Source of the DNA: Flavobacterium flavigenum
Lineage (GTDB): Bacteria; Bacteroidota; Bacteroidia; Flavobacteriales; Flavobacteriaceae
DNA: 64,000 bases
Direction of reading: 5' to 3'
NCBI RefSeq assembly: GCF_027111255.2
Contig: NZ_CP114285.2
Location: 4,588,001 to 4,652,000 of the forward strand
Made by a program: the position numbers and the translations under genes. How positions within the stretch are numbered: the first letter of the stretch is position 1; every line of letters starts with the position of its first letter. A model generated the notes under the pieces. That model saw only the letters and a program-made list of their open reading frames with translations, did no database searches and had not been told where the DNA came from. This document shows positions 51,139-60,437 of the stretch, one piece after another.

Positions 51139-51591
51139 ATGACGACATTACAAAAAGGGGATAAAGCACCCAATTTTTCAGGAACAGATCAGGACGGAAA
51201 AACACATACACTGGCAGATTATAAAGGGAAAAAGCTGGTAGTTTTCTTTTATCCCAAAGCGAGCACACCGGGCTGTACCGCTGAAGCCTGTGATTTAAGG
51301 GATAATTTTGAGCGTTTTAAAGCTAATAATTATGAACTTTTGGGTGTAAGTGCGGATAGTCAGAAAGCGCAATTGAAATTCAAAGACAAATACGAATTTC
51401 CTTTTCCGCTTTTGGCAGATGAAGACAAATCAGTAATCAATGCTTTTGGAGTCTGGGGACCAAAGAAATTCATGGGAAAAGAATATGACGGAATCCACAG
51501 GACCACTTTCGTAATTGACGAAAACGGAATAATCGATGAGGTTATTTCACAGGTCAAAACAAAAGAACATGCAGCTCAAATTTTGAAATAA
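51139..51591 (+). CDS. bcp: Thioredoxin-dependent thiol peroxidase (PrxQ/Bcp)
   Basis: A 150-residue atypical two-cysteine peroxiredoxin. The peroxidatic Cys46 is in KASTPGCTAEACDLRD, and Cys51, five residues on, is the resolving partner of the PrxQ group. It reduces hydrogen peroxide and organic hydroperoxides with thioredoxin in the cytoplasm. The thioredoxin-like core is complete, with the expected VFFYP before the active site. A strong terminator follows. Its position beside nth suits a small oxidative-damage group. Confidence 0.96.
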   Translation: MTTLQKGDKAPNFSGTDQDGKTHTLADYKGKKLVVFFYPKASTPGCTAEACDLRDNFERFKANNYELLGVSADSQKAQLKFKDKYEFPFPLLADEDKSVINAFGVWGPKKFMGKEYDGIHRTTFVIDENGIIDEVISQVKTKEHAAQILK

Positions 51592-51600
51592 TTAAGTAAA

Positions 51601-51632
51601 AAAAATGCCCTTTTTTCGGAAAGGGCATTTTT
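51601..51632. terminator. Bidirectional terminator between bcp and parC
   Basis: Perfect 13-bp stem AAAAATGCCCTTT / AAAGGGCATTTTT with a 6-base loop; A/T runs on both sides serve both convergent genes. Confidence 0.92.
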
Positions 51633-51651
51633 GTATATTTCTATTTTCAAA

Positions 51652-54372
51652 TTATTCTAAAACTAAACCAATCTGACCATCGTCATCTAATTCAGTTTCT
51701 ACAGGATCGTCTTCTGAAATTTCAGGTCTTTCCGGAACTTCTTCAACAGGTTCTTCGTAAGGAAGCGGTTCTAATAAATTGACTTGTCTTAACTTTTCTG
51801 TTGTTAACTGATTTCCTAAAGCTTTAAAACCTTTTACGGCTATAAAGTCTGCTACATCTATATGAAGATCTTCTTTCTGAACACCTTTTACTTTTGCAAA
51901 AACCAATTGTGCCACCGGACGATAATCTGTTGATACAATTTCCAACTGAGAATTCGGATGATCGGTAATAAAGCTTTCTTCTTTGCCCTCATTTTCTACA
52001 AGGAAACGCTTTAAGAAATAGCGCTCTTTTTCACCATCGTAATAAATTGCAGAAATTGGTTTCTTAGGTTTCCATTTTTCCAAAACAATCATATCTTCTT
52101 CAAAGTGAGTTGATAACTCCGGAATAATTACTTTTAGTTTACCGGATTGACTGATAACCAAAATCTTGTCAGTTGGCTTGAATTCGCCCAGTAATTCTCC
52201 ACGTCCGTCAACATTTAAACGTTTTACCGTATCATCAAACCAGACTTTTCTAGGCAATAAAGTAGAAATTCCTTTTTCTTTTAGTTCGATTTTTTTAATC
52301 GGGTATTTAGTAACCAGATTTCCTTTTGATGCACGTCCTTTAATGGCAAGGGCAGCAAAATCAATATCGAATTTCAGTTTTTTAATCGTTCCAATTTGTC
52401 TTAATAAGATGGTAACAACTTCCGCTTCACCGTTGGGATTATGTGAGAAATAAACAACCTGAGAACCTTTGGTACCATTTGTTAAATCATAAGCTTTGTC
52501 TCTGGTAACTCCCGAAACATTGAAACGTTTGATATAAGACGGACCCGATTTTCCATCACGATAAATCATGTTGTAAATGGTACGTTTATCGCTTTTATCA
52601 AATACTGCAACATGTATAATGTCTTTACCAACAAACGTTTTGCTGTCAACTTTTGTAATCATCATTGTACCATCACGCAAAAACACAATGACATCATCAA
52701 TATCAGAACAGTCTCCAACGTATTCGTCTTTCTTTAAGCTGGTTCCTACGAAACCTTCTTCGCGGTTTACGTATAATTTTGTGTTTCGTAAAACAACTTT
52801 TGTAGCTTCAACGTTATCAAAAACACGAAGTTCAGTCTGGCGTTCGCGCCCTTTTCCATATTTCTCTTTCAACTTAGTGAAATAAGCAATGGCAAAATCA
52901 GTAAGATGTTCCAGATTGTATTCGACCTCTTTCATTTCTTCTTCTAACCTCGAAATCAATTCATCGGCTTTATCAGAGTCAAAACGGGTAATACGAATCA
53001 TCGGAATCTGAGTCAGTCTTTGCAAATCATCATCATTGATTTCTCTTACAAATGATTTTTTGAAAGGCTCGAAACGGTCATACAAATATTTGTAAAGGGA
53101 TTCCCTGTCACCGTATAATTTGAAATCAATGTACATTTCTTCGCGAATGAAGATTTTCTCCAGAGTAGAAAAATGCCATTTGTTTTTTAATTCTTCTAAT
53201 TGGATTTCAAGCTCTTGCTTAAGTAATTCAACTGTTCTTTCCGTAGAAATTTTCAACATTTGAGAAACACCGATAAACAAGGGTTTATTATCTTCAATAA
53301 CACAACCTAAAGGTGCTACAGAGGTTTCGCAGGCTGTAAATGCAAATAAAGCATCAATAGTTTTATCCGGTGAAACCCCTGGGAAAAGATGAATTAAAAT
53401 TTCAACATCTGCCGCAGTGTTGTCTTCAATTTTCTTAATTTTAATTTTACCTTTTTCGTTCGCTTTCAAAATACTGTCAATCAGACTCGAAGTATTGGTA
53501 GAAAACGGAATCTGTGTAATTACTAATGTATTTTTGTCTAACTGTGAAATCTTCGCACGCACACGCACACGTCCGCCACGCATACCGTCGTTGTAATTCG
53601 AAACGTCGGCAACACCGGCCGTCATAAAATCAGGATACAGCGTGAATGGTTTTCCTTTTAAGATTTTAATCGAAGCGTCAATTAATTCATTGAAGTTATG
53701 CGGTAAAACTTTTGTTGATAAACCAACTGCAATACCTTCAGCTCCCTGTGCTAAAAGCAACGGAAATTTTACAGGAAGATTAATCGGTTCAGCTTTTCTA
53801 CCGTCATACGATAATCCCCATTCAGTAATTTTTGGAGAGTATAAAACCTCCAAAGCAAATTTAGATAAACGTGCTTCTATATAACGAGAAGCTGCTGCTC
53901 CGTCACCTGTAAGTATGTTTCCCCAGTTTCCCTGGCAGTCAATCAATAAATCTTTTTGACCGATCTGTACCATAGCATCACCAATACTCGCATCTCCGTG
54001 AGGGTGATACTGCATGGTGTGCCCAACTACATTGGCAACTTTATTATAACGACCATCATCCAGCTCTTTCAAAGAGTGCATAATACGACGCTGAACAGGT
54101 TTAAAACCGTCCTCAATTGCAGGTACAGCACGTTCCAGAATTACGTACGAAGCGTAGTCCAAAAACCAGTCTTTGTACATTCCGGTTACTTTGGTAATCA
54201 CATCTTCGCCTTCTTCTTCCTGATTTTCGTAAAAATGCTGTCCTTCAAAATGTTTAGCATCTACGTCTATAATCTCATCTTCATCACCATTTTGATTGTC
54301 ATCAATTTGGTTTTCATCCTGATTATTCTCGTCGTCGCTTGGAATTATGTTATCGTCTTCTTCGTCTTTCAT
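51652..54372 (-). CDS. parC: Topoisomerase IV subunit A (type IIA)
   Basis: A 906-residue DNA-cleaving subunit. After an acidic 55-residue extension comes the breakage-reunion domain with the quinolone-pocket motif GDASIGDAM and catalytic Tyr164 in AASRYIEARL. The tower and coiled-coil regions follow. The C-terminal beta-pinwheel (about 560-870) is reduced: no GyrA-box QRRGGKG is seen, which favours topoisomerase IV over gyrase. With ParE it decatenates chromosomes. Its ATG overlaps the stop of an upstream lipoprotein gene (ATGA), implying translational coupling. Confidence 0.95.
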   Translation of the reverse strand: MKDEEDDNIIPSDDENNQDENQIDDNQNGDEDEIIDVDAKHFEGQHFYENQEEEGEDVITKVTGMYKDWFLDYASYVILERAVPAIEDGFKPVQRRIMHSLKELDDGRYNKVANVVGHTMQYHPHGDASIGDAMVQIGQKDLLIDCQGNWGNILTGDGAAASRYIEARLSKFALEVLYSPKITEWGLSYDGRKAEPINLPVKFPLLLAQGAEGIAVGLSTKVLPHNFNELIDASIKILKGKPFTLYPDFMTAGVADVSNYNDGMRGGRVRVRAKISQLDKNTLVITQIPFSTNTSSLIDSILKANEKGKIKIKKIEDNTAADVEILIHLFPGVSPDKTIDALFAFTACETSVAPLGCVIEDNKPLFIGVSQMLKISTERTVELLKQELEIQLEELKNKWHFSTLEKIFIREEMYIDFKLYGDRESLYKYLYDRFEPFKKSFVREINDDDLQRLTQIPMIRITRFDSDKADELISRLEEEMKEVEYNLEHLTDFAIAYFTKLKEKYGKGRERQTELRVFDNVEATKVVLRNTKLYVNREEGFVGTSLKKDEYVGDCSDIDDVIVFLRDGTMMITKVDSKTFVGKDIIHVAVFDKSDKRTIYNMIYRDGKSGPSYIKRFNVSGVTRDKAYDLTNGTKGSQVVYFSHNPNGEAEVVTILLRQIGTIKKLKFDIDFAALAIKGRASKGNLVTKYPIKKIELKEKGISTLLPRKVWFDDTVKRLNVDGRGELLGEFKPTDKILVISQSGKLKVIIPELSTHFEEDMIVLEKWKPKKPISAIYYDGEKERYFLKRFLVENEGKEESFITDHPNSQLEIVSTDYRPVAQLVFAKVKGVQKEDLHIDVADFIAVKGFKALGNQLTTEKLRQVNLLEPLPYEEPVEEVPERPEISEDDPVETELDDDGQIGLVLE

Positions 54373-54989
54373 TTTTTATGCTGAATTATTTCAGTATTTC
54401 TATTTAATCGCTTTGATTGCCAAATTTTTTCTGCGAATGCTTCTTCTTTCGCTATTGCTTTTGGATCATCATTTTCTACAAAAAGTGAAATTCCAAATTT
54501 TTTAAATAAGTTACTCATATCATAATAACAATACCTTTGAAAATCTTTTAAATTATCTGAATTTCGAGAACTTGAACATTCTAAACAAAACTCATTATAA
54601 CCAATAATTCTGTTTTTATTATCTCTAAACAGAATCATGTGTCTAGGATTATAGCAAGCTGACTCAATTTGATCAAGTGAACAACTATCACTTATCATTA
54701 AATTCAAAAGCTCTTTTTCCTGAATTTTATTTAAAACAACTCTTTCCTGTATCATTGTACTGTCGAAAGTTAATTTATATTTAGCTACTAATACTTTGTG
54801 AATTGGAAATTCTCCTTTAAATTTAGTATCCCAATAATTTCTATTATAATAAGAAATCAGTTCAATCTTAGAATAATTCTTTATTGGAAACTCTCTTTTA
54901 TTAATTACTTTACTATATGTTTTATCTGTATCATTCTTTTTACAAGAAATTAAAAGTAAGGTTAAGATCAAAAATATAATTTTCTTCAT
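54369..54989 (-). CDS. Lipoprotein of unknown function between parE and parC
   Basis: A 206-residue predicted lipoprotein; signal sequence ends LLLISC followed by KKNDTDK. The mature part is mixed alpha/beta with five further cysteines, in SDSCSLDQIESACYN, NEFCLECSS and RYCYYD, which may form disulfides. No known motif. The stop overlaps the parC start by four bases, and the start lies 11 bases after the relic nuclease gene, so it was probably inserted, or left over, between the topoisomerase genes. Function unknown. Confidence 0.78.
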   Translation of the reverse strand: MKKIIFLILTLLLISCKKNDTDKTYSKVINKREFPIKNYSKIELISYYNRNYWDTKFKGEFPIHKVLVAKYKLTFDSTMIQERVVLNKIQEKELLNLMISDSCSLDQIESACYNPRHMILFRDNKNRIIGYNEFCLECSSSRNSDNLKDFQRYCYYDMSNLFKKFGISLFVENDDPKAIAKEEAFAEKIWQSKRLNRNTEIIQHKK

Positions 54990-54999
54990 TTCTCGCTCT

Positions 55000-55492
55000 C
55001 TATTTATTTTGAAGAGGTTCTTTCAAAACCTCAACACTTGGTAAAACGGTTTTATATTTACTCGCAAAAATCTGCTCATTGTTTTCAGGCAATGTATATT
55101 TAACTACAGCTTCACTTTTATTTTGGCAAAGAAAAAGGTGAAGGATCTTCAGCTACAAGTGTAAGTTGCTGCGAATCTTTATTTTCCAATTTCGTAGACA
55201 GTGTCGACTAATTTGAATATATCTTATAAAATTTTCTCATTCGGTCAAGATTTTCTACAGAAAATACTTTACCGAATTCTTGTATAAGCTGCTCAGATAA
55301 ACCTTTTAAAAGCTTTTTACCGTATTCAGCCCTATCTTTTCCATTTTGTTCATCTTCAACAATAATTTTTCCTATTTCAAAATAACTATAAACCATTGTT
55401 GAGTTTACAGTGCGCAAAACCTGTTGTCGGGCATTTTGCAATAGCTCAAATACTTGCTGAAATATAAATTTATTTTGAAGATCGCTTGACAA
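55000..55492 (-). pseudogene. Decayed DUF1016 (YhcG-type PD-(D/E)XK nuclease) gene
   Basis: The 5' part (55208-55492) encodes the DUF1016 N-terminal domain of 94 residues, with EIGKIIVEDEQNGKDRAEYG and FSVENLDRMRKFYKIYSN. It stops at a TAG at 55208. Beyond it the same frame continues with STLSTKLENKDSQQLTL and VAEDPSPFSLPK, as intact relatives do. In another frame, after a junction near 55132-55138, comes the family's C terminus: LCQNKSEAVVKYTLPENNEQ, IFASKYKTVLPSVEVL and the final stop at 55000. The middle of the usual roughly 340 residues, including the nuclease core, is deleted. So: a nonsense mutation, a large deletion and a frameshift. Intact members are associated with restriction-modification loci. 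Confidence 0.85.
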
Positions 55493-55503
55493 TAATATGT
55501 TTT

Positions 55504-57378
55504 TTAAATAGTGGCATCTTCCAATTCATCAATCTCAACCTTCAGATTCTTGATGATAAAATCCTGTCGATCCGGAGTGTTTTTCCCCATATAGAAAGAT
55601 AACAATTGCTCAATCGAAGTATTTTTATCCATCATAACCGGATCAAGTCGGATCGTATCTCCAATAAAGTTTTTAAACTCATCTGGTGAAATCTCCCCCA
55701 AACCTTTAAATCGCGTGATTTCCGGTTTTGGTTTTAGTTTTTCGATAGCTTCTTTTCTTTCTTCTTCAGAATAACAGTAAATCGTTTCTTTTTTATTTCG
55801 AACCCTGAAAAGCGGCGTTTGTAAAATATACAAATGTCCTTCTTTGATTAATTCAGGAAAAAACTGTAAAAAGAACGTAATTAAAAGCAAACGAATGTGC
55901 ATTCCGTCGACATCGGCATCGGTTGCGATTACAATGTTGTTATAGCGCAGTTTTTCTAAGCCATCTTCGATATCCAATGCTGCCTGAAGTAAGTTGAATT
56001 CTTCGTTTTCATACACGATTTTTTTACTCATTCCGTATGAATTCAGAGGCTTACCACGCAAACTGAAAACGGCTTGCGTATTCACATCACGCGACTTAGT
56101 AATCGATCCGGAAGCAGAATCACCCTCGGTGATAAAAAGCGTACTTTCTAAGTTTCTCGGGTTTTTGGTATCAGGTAAATGCGCACGGCAGTCCCTTAAT
56201 TTTTTATTATGCAGATTGGCTTTTTTAGCACGGTCTGTTGCCAGTTTTCTAATTCCGGATAATTCTTTTCTTTCACGCTCAGCCTGAAGAATTTTACGCA
56301 GTAAAGCTTCAGCTGTCTGCGGGTTTTTGTGTAAATAATTATCTAATTTGGTTTTGATAAAATCGTTTACAAACGTACGTACAGAAACCGGTGGAGTTCC
56401 ATCGTCTGAACCCATATCGGTAGAACCTAATTTTGTTTTGGTTTGAGACTCAAAAACCGGTTCCATCACTTTAATACTAATCGCACTTACAATTGATTTA
56501 CGAACATCTGATGCTTCGAAATTCTTATTGTAAAACTCACGAATTGTTTTTACAACGGCCTCACGGTAAGCCGCTAAGTGCGTTCCTCCCTGCGTTGTGT
56601 TTTGTCCGTTTACGAAAGAGTGGTATTCTTCACTATATTGCGTTTTACTGTGTGTTAAAGCGACTTCAATATCATGATCTTTCAAATGAATGATCGGATA
56701 TTCTAAATCCTCTTCGCTGATGGTTTCTTCTAATAAATCACGAAGACCGTTTTCAGAAATATATTTTTCGCCATTAAAAATAATCGTCAAACCATTGTTT
56801 AAGTAACAATAGTTTTTAACCATCTTAATCACGTATTCTAAACGAAATTTATAGTTTTTAAAGATCGATTCATCTGGTGTAAAAGTTACTTTTGTTCCTT
56901 TACGTTTGGTTGTGTCAATAACATCTTCTTCCTGAACCAGATTTCCTGCAGAGAATTCAGCTGCTTTTTGTTTGTCATCACGAACCGATTCTACACGGAA
57001 ATAATTAGAAAGCGCATTTACCGCTTTTGTTCCGACACCATTCAGACCAACCGATTTCTGGAAAGCTTTAGAATCATACTTTCCTCCGGTATTCATTTTC
57101 GAAACTACATCGACCACTTTACCCAATGGAATTCCACGTCCGTAATCACGAACAGAGACTGTTTTGTCTTTAATGCTTACCTCGATAGTTTTTCCCGCAC
57201 CCATAACGAATTCATCGATACAGTTGTCTAAAACCTCTTTTAAAAGAATATAAATACCATCATCAGGCGATGATCCGTCCCCTAATTTCCCGATGTACAT
57301 ACCCGGACGCATACGAATATGTTCCTTCCAATCGAGTGAACGAATATTATCTTCGTTGTATTGATTTTGCTCTAGCAT
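55504..57378 (-). CDS. parE: Topoisomerase IV subunit B (type IIA)
   Basis: A 624-residue ATPase subunit. The GHKL ATPase domain carries DNCIDEFVMGAG, SVRDYGRGIPLGKV and GLNGVGTKAVNALS. The transducer domain follows, then the TOPRIM domain with EGDSASGS and TDADVDGMHIRLLL and the C-terminal FKGLGE motif. It lacks the large GyrB insertion and matches ParE length. Partner ParC is encoded 1.1 kb downstream on the same strand, separated by the relic nuclease and lipoprotein genes. Confidence 0.95.
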   Translation of the reverse strand: MLEQNQYNEDNIRSLDWKEHIRMRPGMYIGKLGDGSSPDDGIYILLKEVLDNCIDEFVMGAGKTIEVSIKDKTVSVRDYGRGIPLGKVVDVVSKMNTGGKYDSKAFQKSVGLNGVGTKAVNALSNYFRVESVRDDKQKAAEFSAGNLVQEEDVIDTTKRKGTKVTFTPDESIFKNYKFRLEYVIKMVKNYCYLNNGLTIIFNGEKYISENGLRDLLEETISEEDLEYPIIHLKDHDIEVALTHSKTQYSEEYHSFVNGQNTTQGGTHLAAYREAVVKTIREFYNKNFEASDVRKSIVSAISIKVMEPVFESQTKTKLGSTDMGSDDGTPPVSVRTFVNDFIKTKLDNYLHKNPQTAEALLRKILQAERERKELSGIRKLATDRAKKANLHNKKLRDCRAHLPDTKNPRNLESTLFITEGDSASGSITKSRDVNTQAVFSLRGKPLNSYGMSKKIVYENEEFNLLQAALDIEDGLEKLRYNNIVIATDADVDGMHIRLLLITFFLQFFPELIKEGHLYILQTPLFRVRNKKETIYCYSEEERKEAIEKLKPKPEITRFKGLGEISPDEFKNFIGDTIRLDPVMMDKNTSIEQLLSFYMGKNTPDRQDFIIKNLKVEIDELEDATI

Positions 57379-57540
57379 AAATGAATTTAGGATTTTTTGC
57401 TAATGTACCATTTATCGGTAAAAAATAAAAGTGTATTCCTTATTTGTTATGAATAATAACAGTTTAAAACCTATTTAAATTGACTTGCAAATAATAACTC
57501 CAATAAAATTATGAAAAAACTGATTTTTCAGCAAAAAATA

Positions 57541-58716
57541 CTACTTGATTCCGAGTACTTGTTTGGCTAAATCAATCATTTCAGATGTTCCCGTGTTTTT
57601 ATTTTTTTCGTCAGAGAGTTTTACAACACCTTGCCAATGTGTATTATCAGGTTTCGTATCTGTTAATTTTATAACCATATTCATTGCAGGAAGTCCAACG
57701 TCATTAGTGAAATTGGTTCCAATTCCGAATGACATTTTTATTTTGTCTTGACAGAAATCGACGATTCTTTTTACCTTTTCGAAATTTAACGAATCGGAGA
57801 AAACAATCGCTTTCGATTTTGGATCAATGCCCATTTTGGTATAATGTGAAATTACTTTTTGAGCAAATTCTATCGGATCGCCGCTATCATGTCGTACACC
57901 ATCAAAAAGTTTGGAATATTTTTTATCGAATTGACTAAAAAATATGTTTGTTGTGTAGGTATCTGTCAAAGCGATTCCAAGGTCGCCTCCGTAAACCTGA
58001 GTCCAGTGTTCCAGGCTGATCGAATTAGCCATTTTAAAACCGTACTGTGCAGCATGAAACATAAACCATTCGTGTGCGTGGGTACCTAAAGGTCTGCGGT
58101 TGTTGATCATTGCAAAATGTACATTACTGGTTCCCAGGAAGCTTCCGGAACCGTAAGTTCTGAGTGTTTCATTTATTAAATGATGCACATCGTAAGAATG
58201 ACGGCGTCTGGTGCCAAATTCCAAAACAGAAACACCAAGATTATTGTAATTGTCAATTTTGTTTTTAGTCAGTTCTTTTATGGCGTCGTCATTTAAACGT
58301 ATTAAAAGATTTGATTTATAAAAGAGTTCAGAAATTAAAGCCATCAATGGCACTTCCCATAAAATAGTACGATACCAATAGCCTTCAATAGTAACTTTGA
58401 TTTCTGAGCCTTCCTGAATAATGTGCACTTCAGATGGATCGTAGCTATATCCTTGAAGAAAATCTAAATAAATAGGGTCGAGATATGGACAGTAGTGTGA
58501 TAAATAATTCTTTTCGTCTTTGGTTAATCTCAGGTCTGCCATTGCGTCAACCGATTTTCGAAGCAAATCCGAAAAACCTGGCGGGAAAATATGTTTCCCC
58601 CGATTGATAAAACCATAGCGTACCCTGGCTTTTGGAAAAAGCCTGATTACAGCGTGCTGCATCGTAAATTTATAGAAATCATTATCTAAGATCGATTTCA
58701 AAAAAGTTGTTTCCAT
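57541..58716 (-). CDS. pncB: Nicotinate phosphoribosyltransferase
   Basis: A 391-residue enzyme that converts nicotinate and PRPP to nicotinate mononucleotide, the first step of the Preiss-Handler route to NAD. Recognisable motifs are DNDFYKFTMQHAV near the N terminus, EFGTRRRHSYDVHH, NVHFAMINNRRPLGTHAHEW with the phosphorylatable His, and VRHDSGDPIEFAQKV in the phosphate-binding part. Length and order match the bacterial PncB family. Monocistronic. Confidence 0.96.
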   Translation of the reverse strand: METTFLKSILDNDFYKFTMQHAVIRLFPKARVRYGFINRGKHIFPPGFSDLLRKSVDAMADLRLTKDEKNYLSHYCPYLDPIYLDFLQGYSYDPSEVHIIQEGSEIKVTIEGYWYRTILWEVPLMALISELFYKSNLLIRLNDDAIKELTKNKIDNYNNLGVSVLEFGTRRRHSYDVHHLINETLRTYGSGSFLGTSNVHFAMINNRRPLGTHAHEWFMFHAAQYGFKMANSISLEHWTQVYGGDLGIALTDTYTTNIFFSQFDKKYSKLFDGVRHDSGDPIEFAQKVISHYTKMGIDPKSKAIVFSDSLNFEKVKRIVDFCQDKIKMSFGIGTNFTNDVGLPAMNMVIKLTDTKPDNTHWQGVVKLSDEKNKNTGTSEMIDLAKQVLGIK

Positions 58717-58797
58717 AATTCAGGTCATTGCTATTTTAGCAATAACTACTAAGTTACGACAATTCAGTAAAATAAGAAAGAATCTGGTTAGCGATAA

Positions 58798-59778
58798 TTA
58801 TTTTTGAATTACTTTAAAAGAAGCAATGCTATTTGTATCCAGATAAAATGTAATATAATTTCCGATAGTATTATCAAAAGTAACCTGAAATTCTAAACCG
58901 TTTCTTTTCTCTTTTGAGTTTGTTATCCTGACAGGCTGGTTCTTTTTATTGAGGTAATAAAGCGTATCTGACTTTGAAATGTTTTTGATCAAAAAAGTTA
59001 TTTTATCACCATTATTGACCTCAAGGATTCCGGATTCAGGAGTTATTATTTTATTGTCTCCTTCGATTGTTTTGTTGTAAATTAAAGGACCATTTAGAAA
59101 GTCCTCTTTGTTTAATTTCTTCCCAAGAAAAGTACCTGAATCAGGAAAATGTTTTGCAAAAAAGTAATCCGGTTCTGTATCAAAATAGGCCGGATCAAAA
59201 TCTTTTACCATTCTGCCCTTACTGCTGTCATAATAACCTTGTCCCCAGGTAACGTCAACTAATCTCCATTTTCCATCAATTAAAACGATGTTCCATGCAT
59301 GATTGGAAGAAGTGCTCTTTCTGCCAATATCTGCGAGTCTTGTCTTTGAATCTCCTTTGATAATTTCTGATTTAATTCCAACTAATCCAGTCAAATGCTG
59401 AAATAAAAGGGTAAAACCTTCGCAGACTGCTTTTTTCGATTTGAAAGCCTTTTGAAGTATTTGGTTGTTAAACTCTTGTATTTTCTTTTGCTTTTCTGCT
59501 TCATTCCGATAAGAAAAACGCATTGATCCAGGAGGGTTTAAAAAAGCATCATAATCATATTTTATGTTAAATGCTATCCAGCTGTAAATGGCTCTTGCCT
59601 TATCATAATCTGAGTTGAAATCCTTGTCGATTTTTTGAGCTAATTCTTCGGTGCTGTCAAAACTTTTAGGATATTTCAGGACAATCCCGTCTATAGCATT
59701 CAGTTTTTGAGAGTAGGAGAGATGAAGTGTAATTACATTTAAAAATATAAATGCAAAAACAAATTGTTTGAATTTCAT
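58798..59778 (-). CDS. Exported transglutaminase-like protein
   Basis: A 326-residue protein with a signal peptide (about 1-23, cut near SYSQ). The transglutaminase/protease-like core has a Cys-His-Asp triad: Cys119 in KAVCEGFTLLFQ, His160 in SSNHAWNIV and Asp175 in WRLVDVTWG. Bacterial members can be peptidases or cross-linking enzymes. The last 90 residues form a beta-rich domain. The start overlaps the stop of the FMN reductase gene by one base (TAATG), so the two are coupled. Substrate unknown. Confidence 0.88.
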   Translation of the reverse strand: MKFKQFVFAFIFLNVITLHLSYSQKLNAIDGIVLKYPKSFDSTEELAQKIDKDFNSDYDKARAIYSWIAFNIKYDYDAFLNPPGSMRFSYRNEAEKQKKIQEFNNQILQKAFKSKKAVCEGFTLLFQHLTGLVGIKSEIIKGDSKTRLADIGRKSTSSNHAWNIVLIDGKWRLVDVTWGQGYYDSSKGRMVKDFDPAYFDTEPDYFFAKHFPDSGTFLGKKLNKEDFLNGPLIYNKTIEGDNKIITPESGILEVNNGDKITFLIKNISKSDTLYYLNKKNQPVRITNSKEKRNGLEFQVTFDNTIGNYITFYLDTNSIASFKVIQK

Positions 59779-60305
59779 TAATTAAAACTGTTTTTTACAA
59801 TAGTTTTGAGTTCATTATCAAATTCCGGATTTGAAATTTCATCTTTTTCCAAATCAAAATTAGCATTGAATGAAGGTAATGAAAATAGGGCTTTTATCTG
59901 AGCGCCATATCTTGGAAATGCAGTTTTTGCAATTTCTAAAACAGAAGCACCGCCTCTCGCCCCAGGTGAAGTCGCCATTAATAGCATTGGTTTTTGCTGG
60001 AACACATCTTTTATAATCCTGGAACTCCAGTCAAATACATTTTTAAAGGCAGCTGAATAATTTCCGTTATTTTCAGCCAAAGAAACCACTAGTATATCAG
60101 CACTTTCTATTTTTTTAAGAAATGATTTTGCGGTTTCGTGCTGTCCTATTTCTTTTTCTAAATCAACGCTGAATAAAGGCATTTCAAAATCATTCAGATC
60201 TAAAATTTCTATTTCTGCATTTTCAAACTGATTTGCGGCATAAGCAGCTAGATGTTTATTGATGGACTGTTGGCTGTTACTTCCTGCAAAGGCTATAATT
60301 TTCAT
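59778..60305 (-). CDS. NADPH-dependent FMN reductase family protein
   Basis: A 175-residue flavodoxin-like oxidoreductase. The N terminus KIIAFAGSNSQQSINKHLA binds the FMN phosphate, and LAENNGNYSAAFKNVFDW is the conserved flavin/NAD(P)H-site motif of the family. It is expected to reduce FMN, quinones or azo compounds with NAD(P)H. It is co-transcribed with the transglutaminase-like gene by a one-base overlap, though no shared role is obvious. Confidence 0.92.
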   Translation of the reverse strand: MKIIAFAGSNSQQSINKHLAAYAANQFENAEIEILDLNDFEMPLFSVDLEKEIGQHETAKSFLKKIESADILVVSLAENNGNYSAAFKNVFDWSSRIIKDVFQQKPMLLMATSPGARGGASVLEIAKTAFPRYGAQIKALFSLPSFNANFDLEKDEISNPEFDNELKTIVKNSFN

Positions 60306-60380
60306 GGTTTGTTTTTTAATTAAAAATACTAAAATTAAGTTACAATTAAAAACGCAGTAAATTGAAATAAATTTTACAAA

Positions 60381-60416
60381 AAAAAGTCCAAAATGAATGA
60401 TTCTTTTTGGACTTTT
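60381..60416 (-). terminator. Terminator of the conserved 485-residue protein gene
   Basis: AAAAGTCCAAAA / TTTTGGACTTTT, 12-bp perfect stem with an 11-base loop, just downstream of that gene's stop on the minus strand; the stem is flanked by A/T runs. Confidence 0.85.
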
Positions 60417-60437
60417 ATGATTTTGAATACAGTGAAA

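Noticed and set aside
57512..57530. TGAAAAA/TTTTTCA hairpin after pncB
   Set aside because: AT-only stem with weak stability; not enough to call a terminator.
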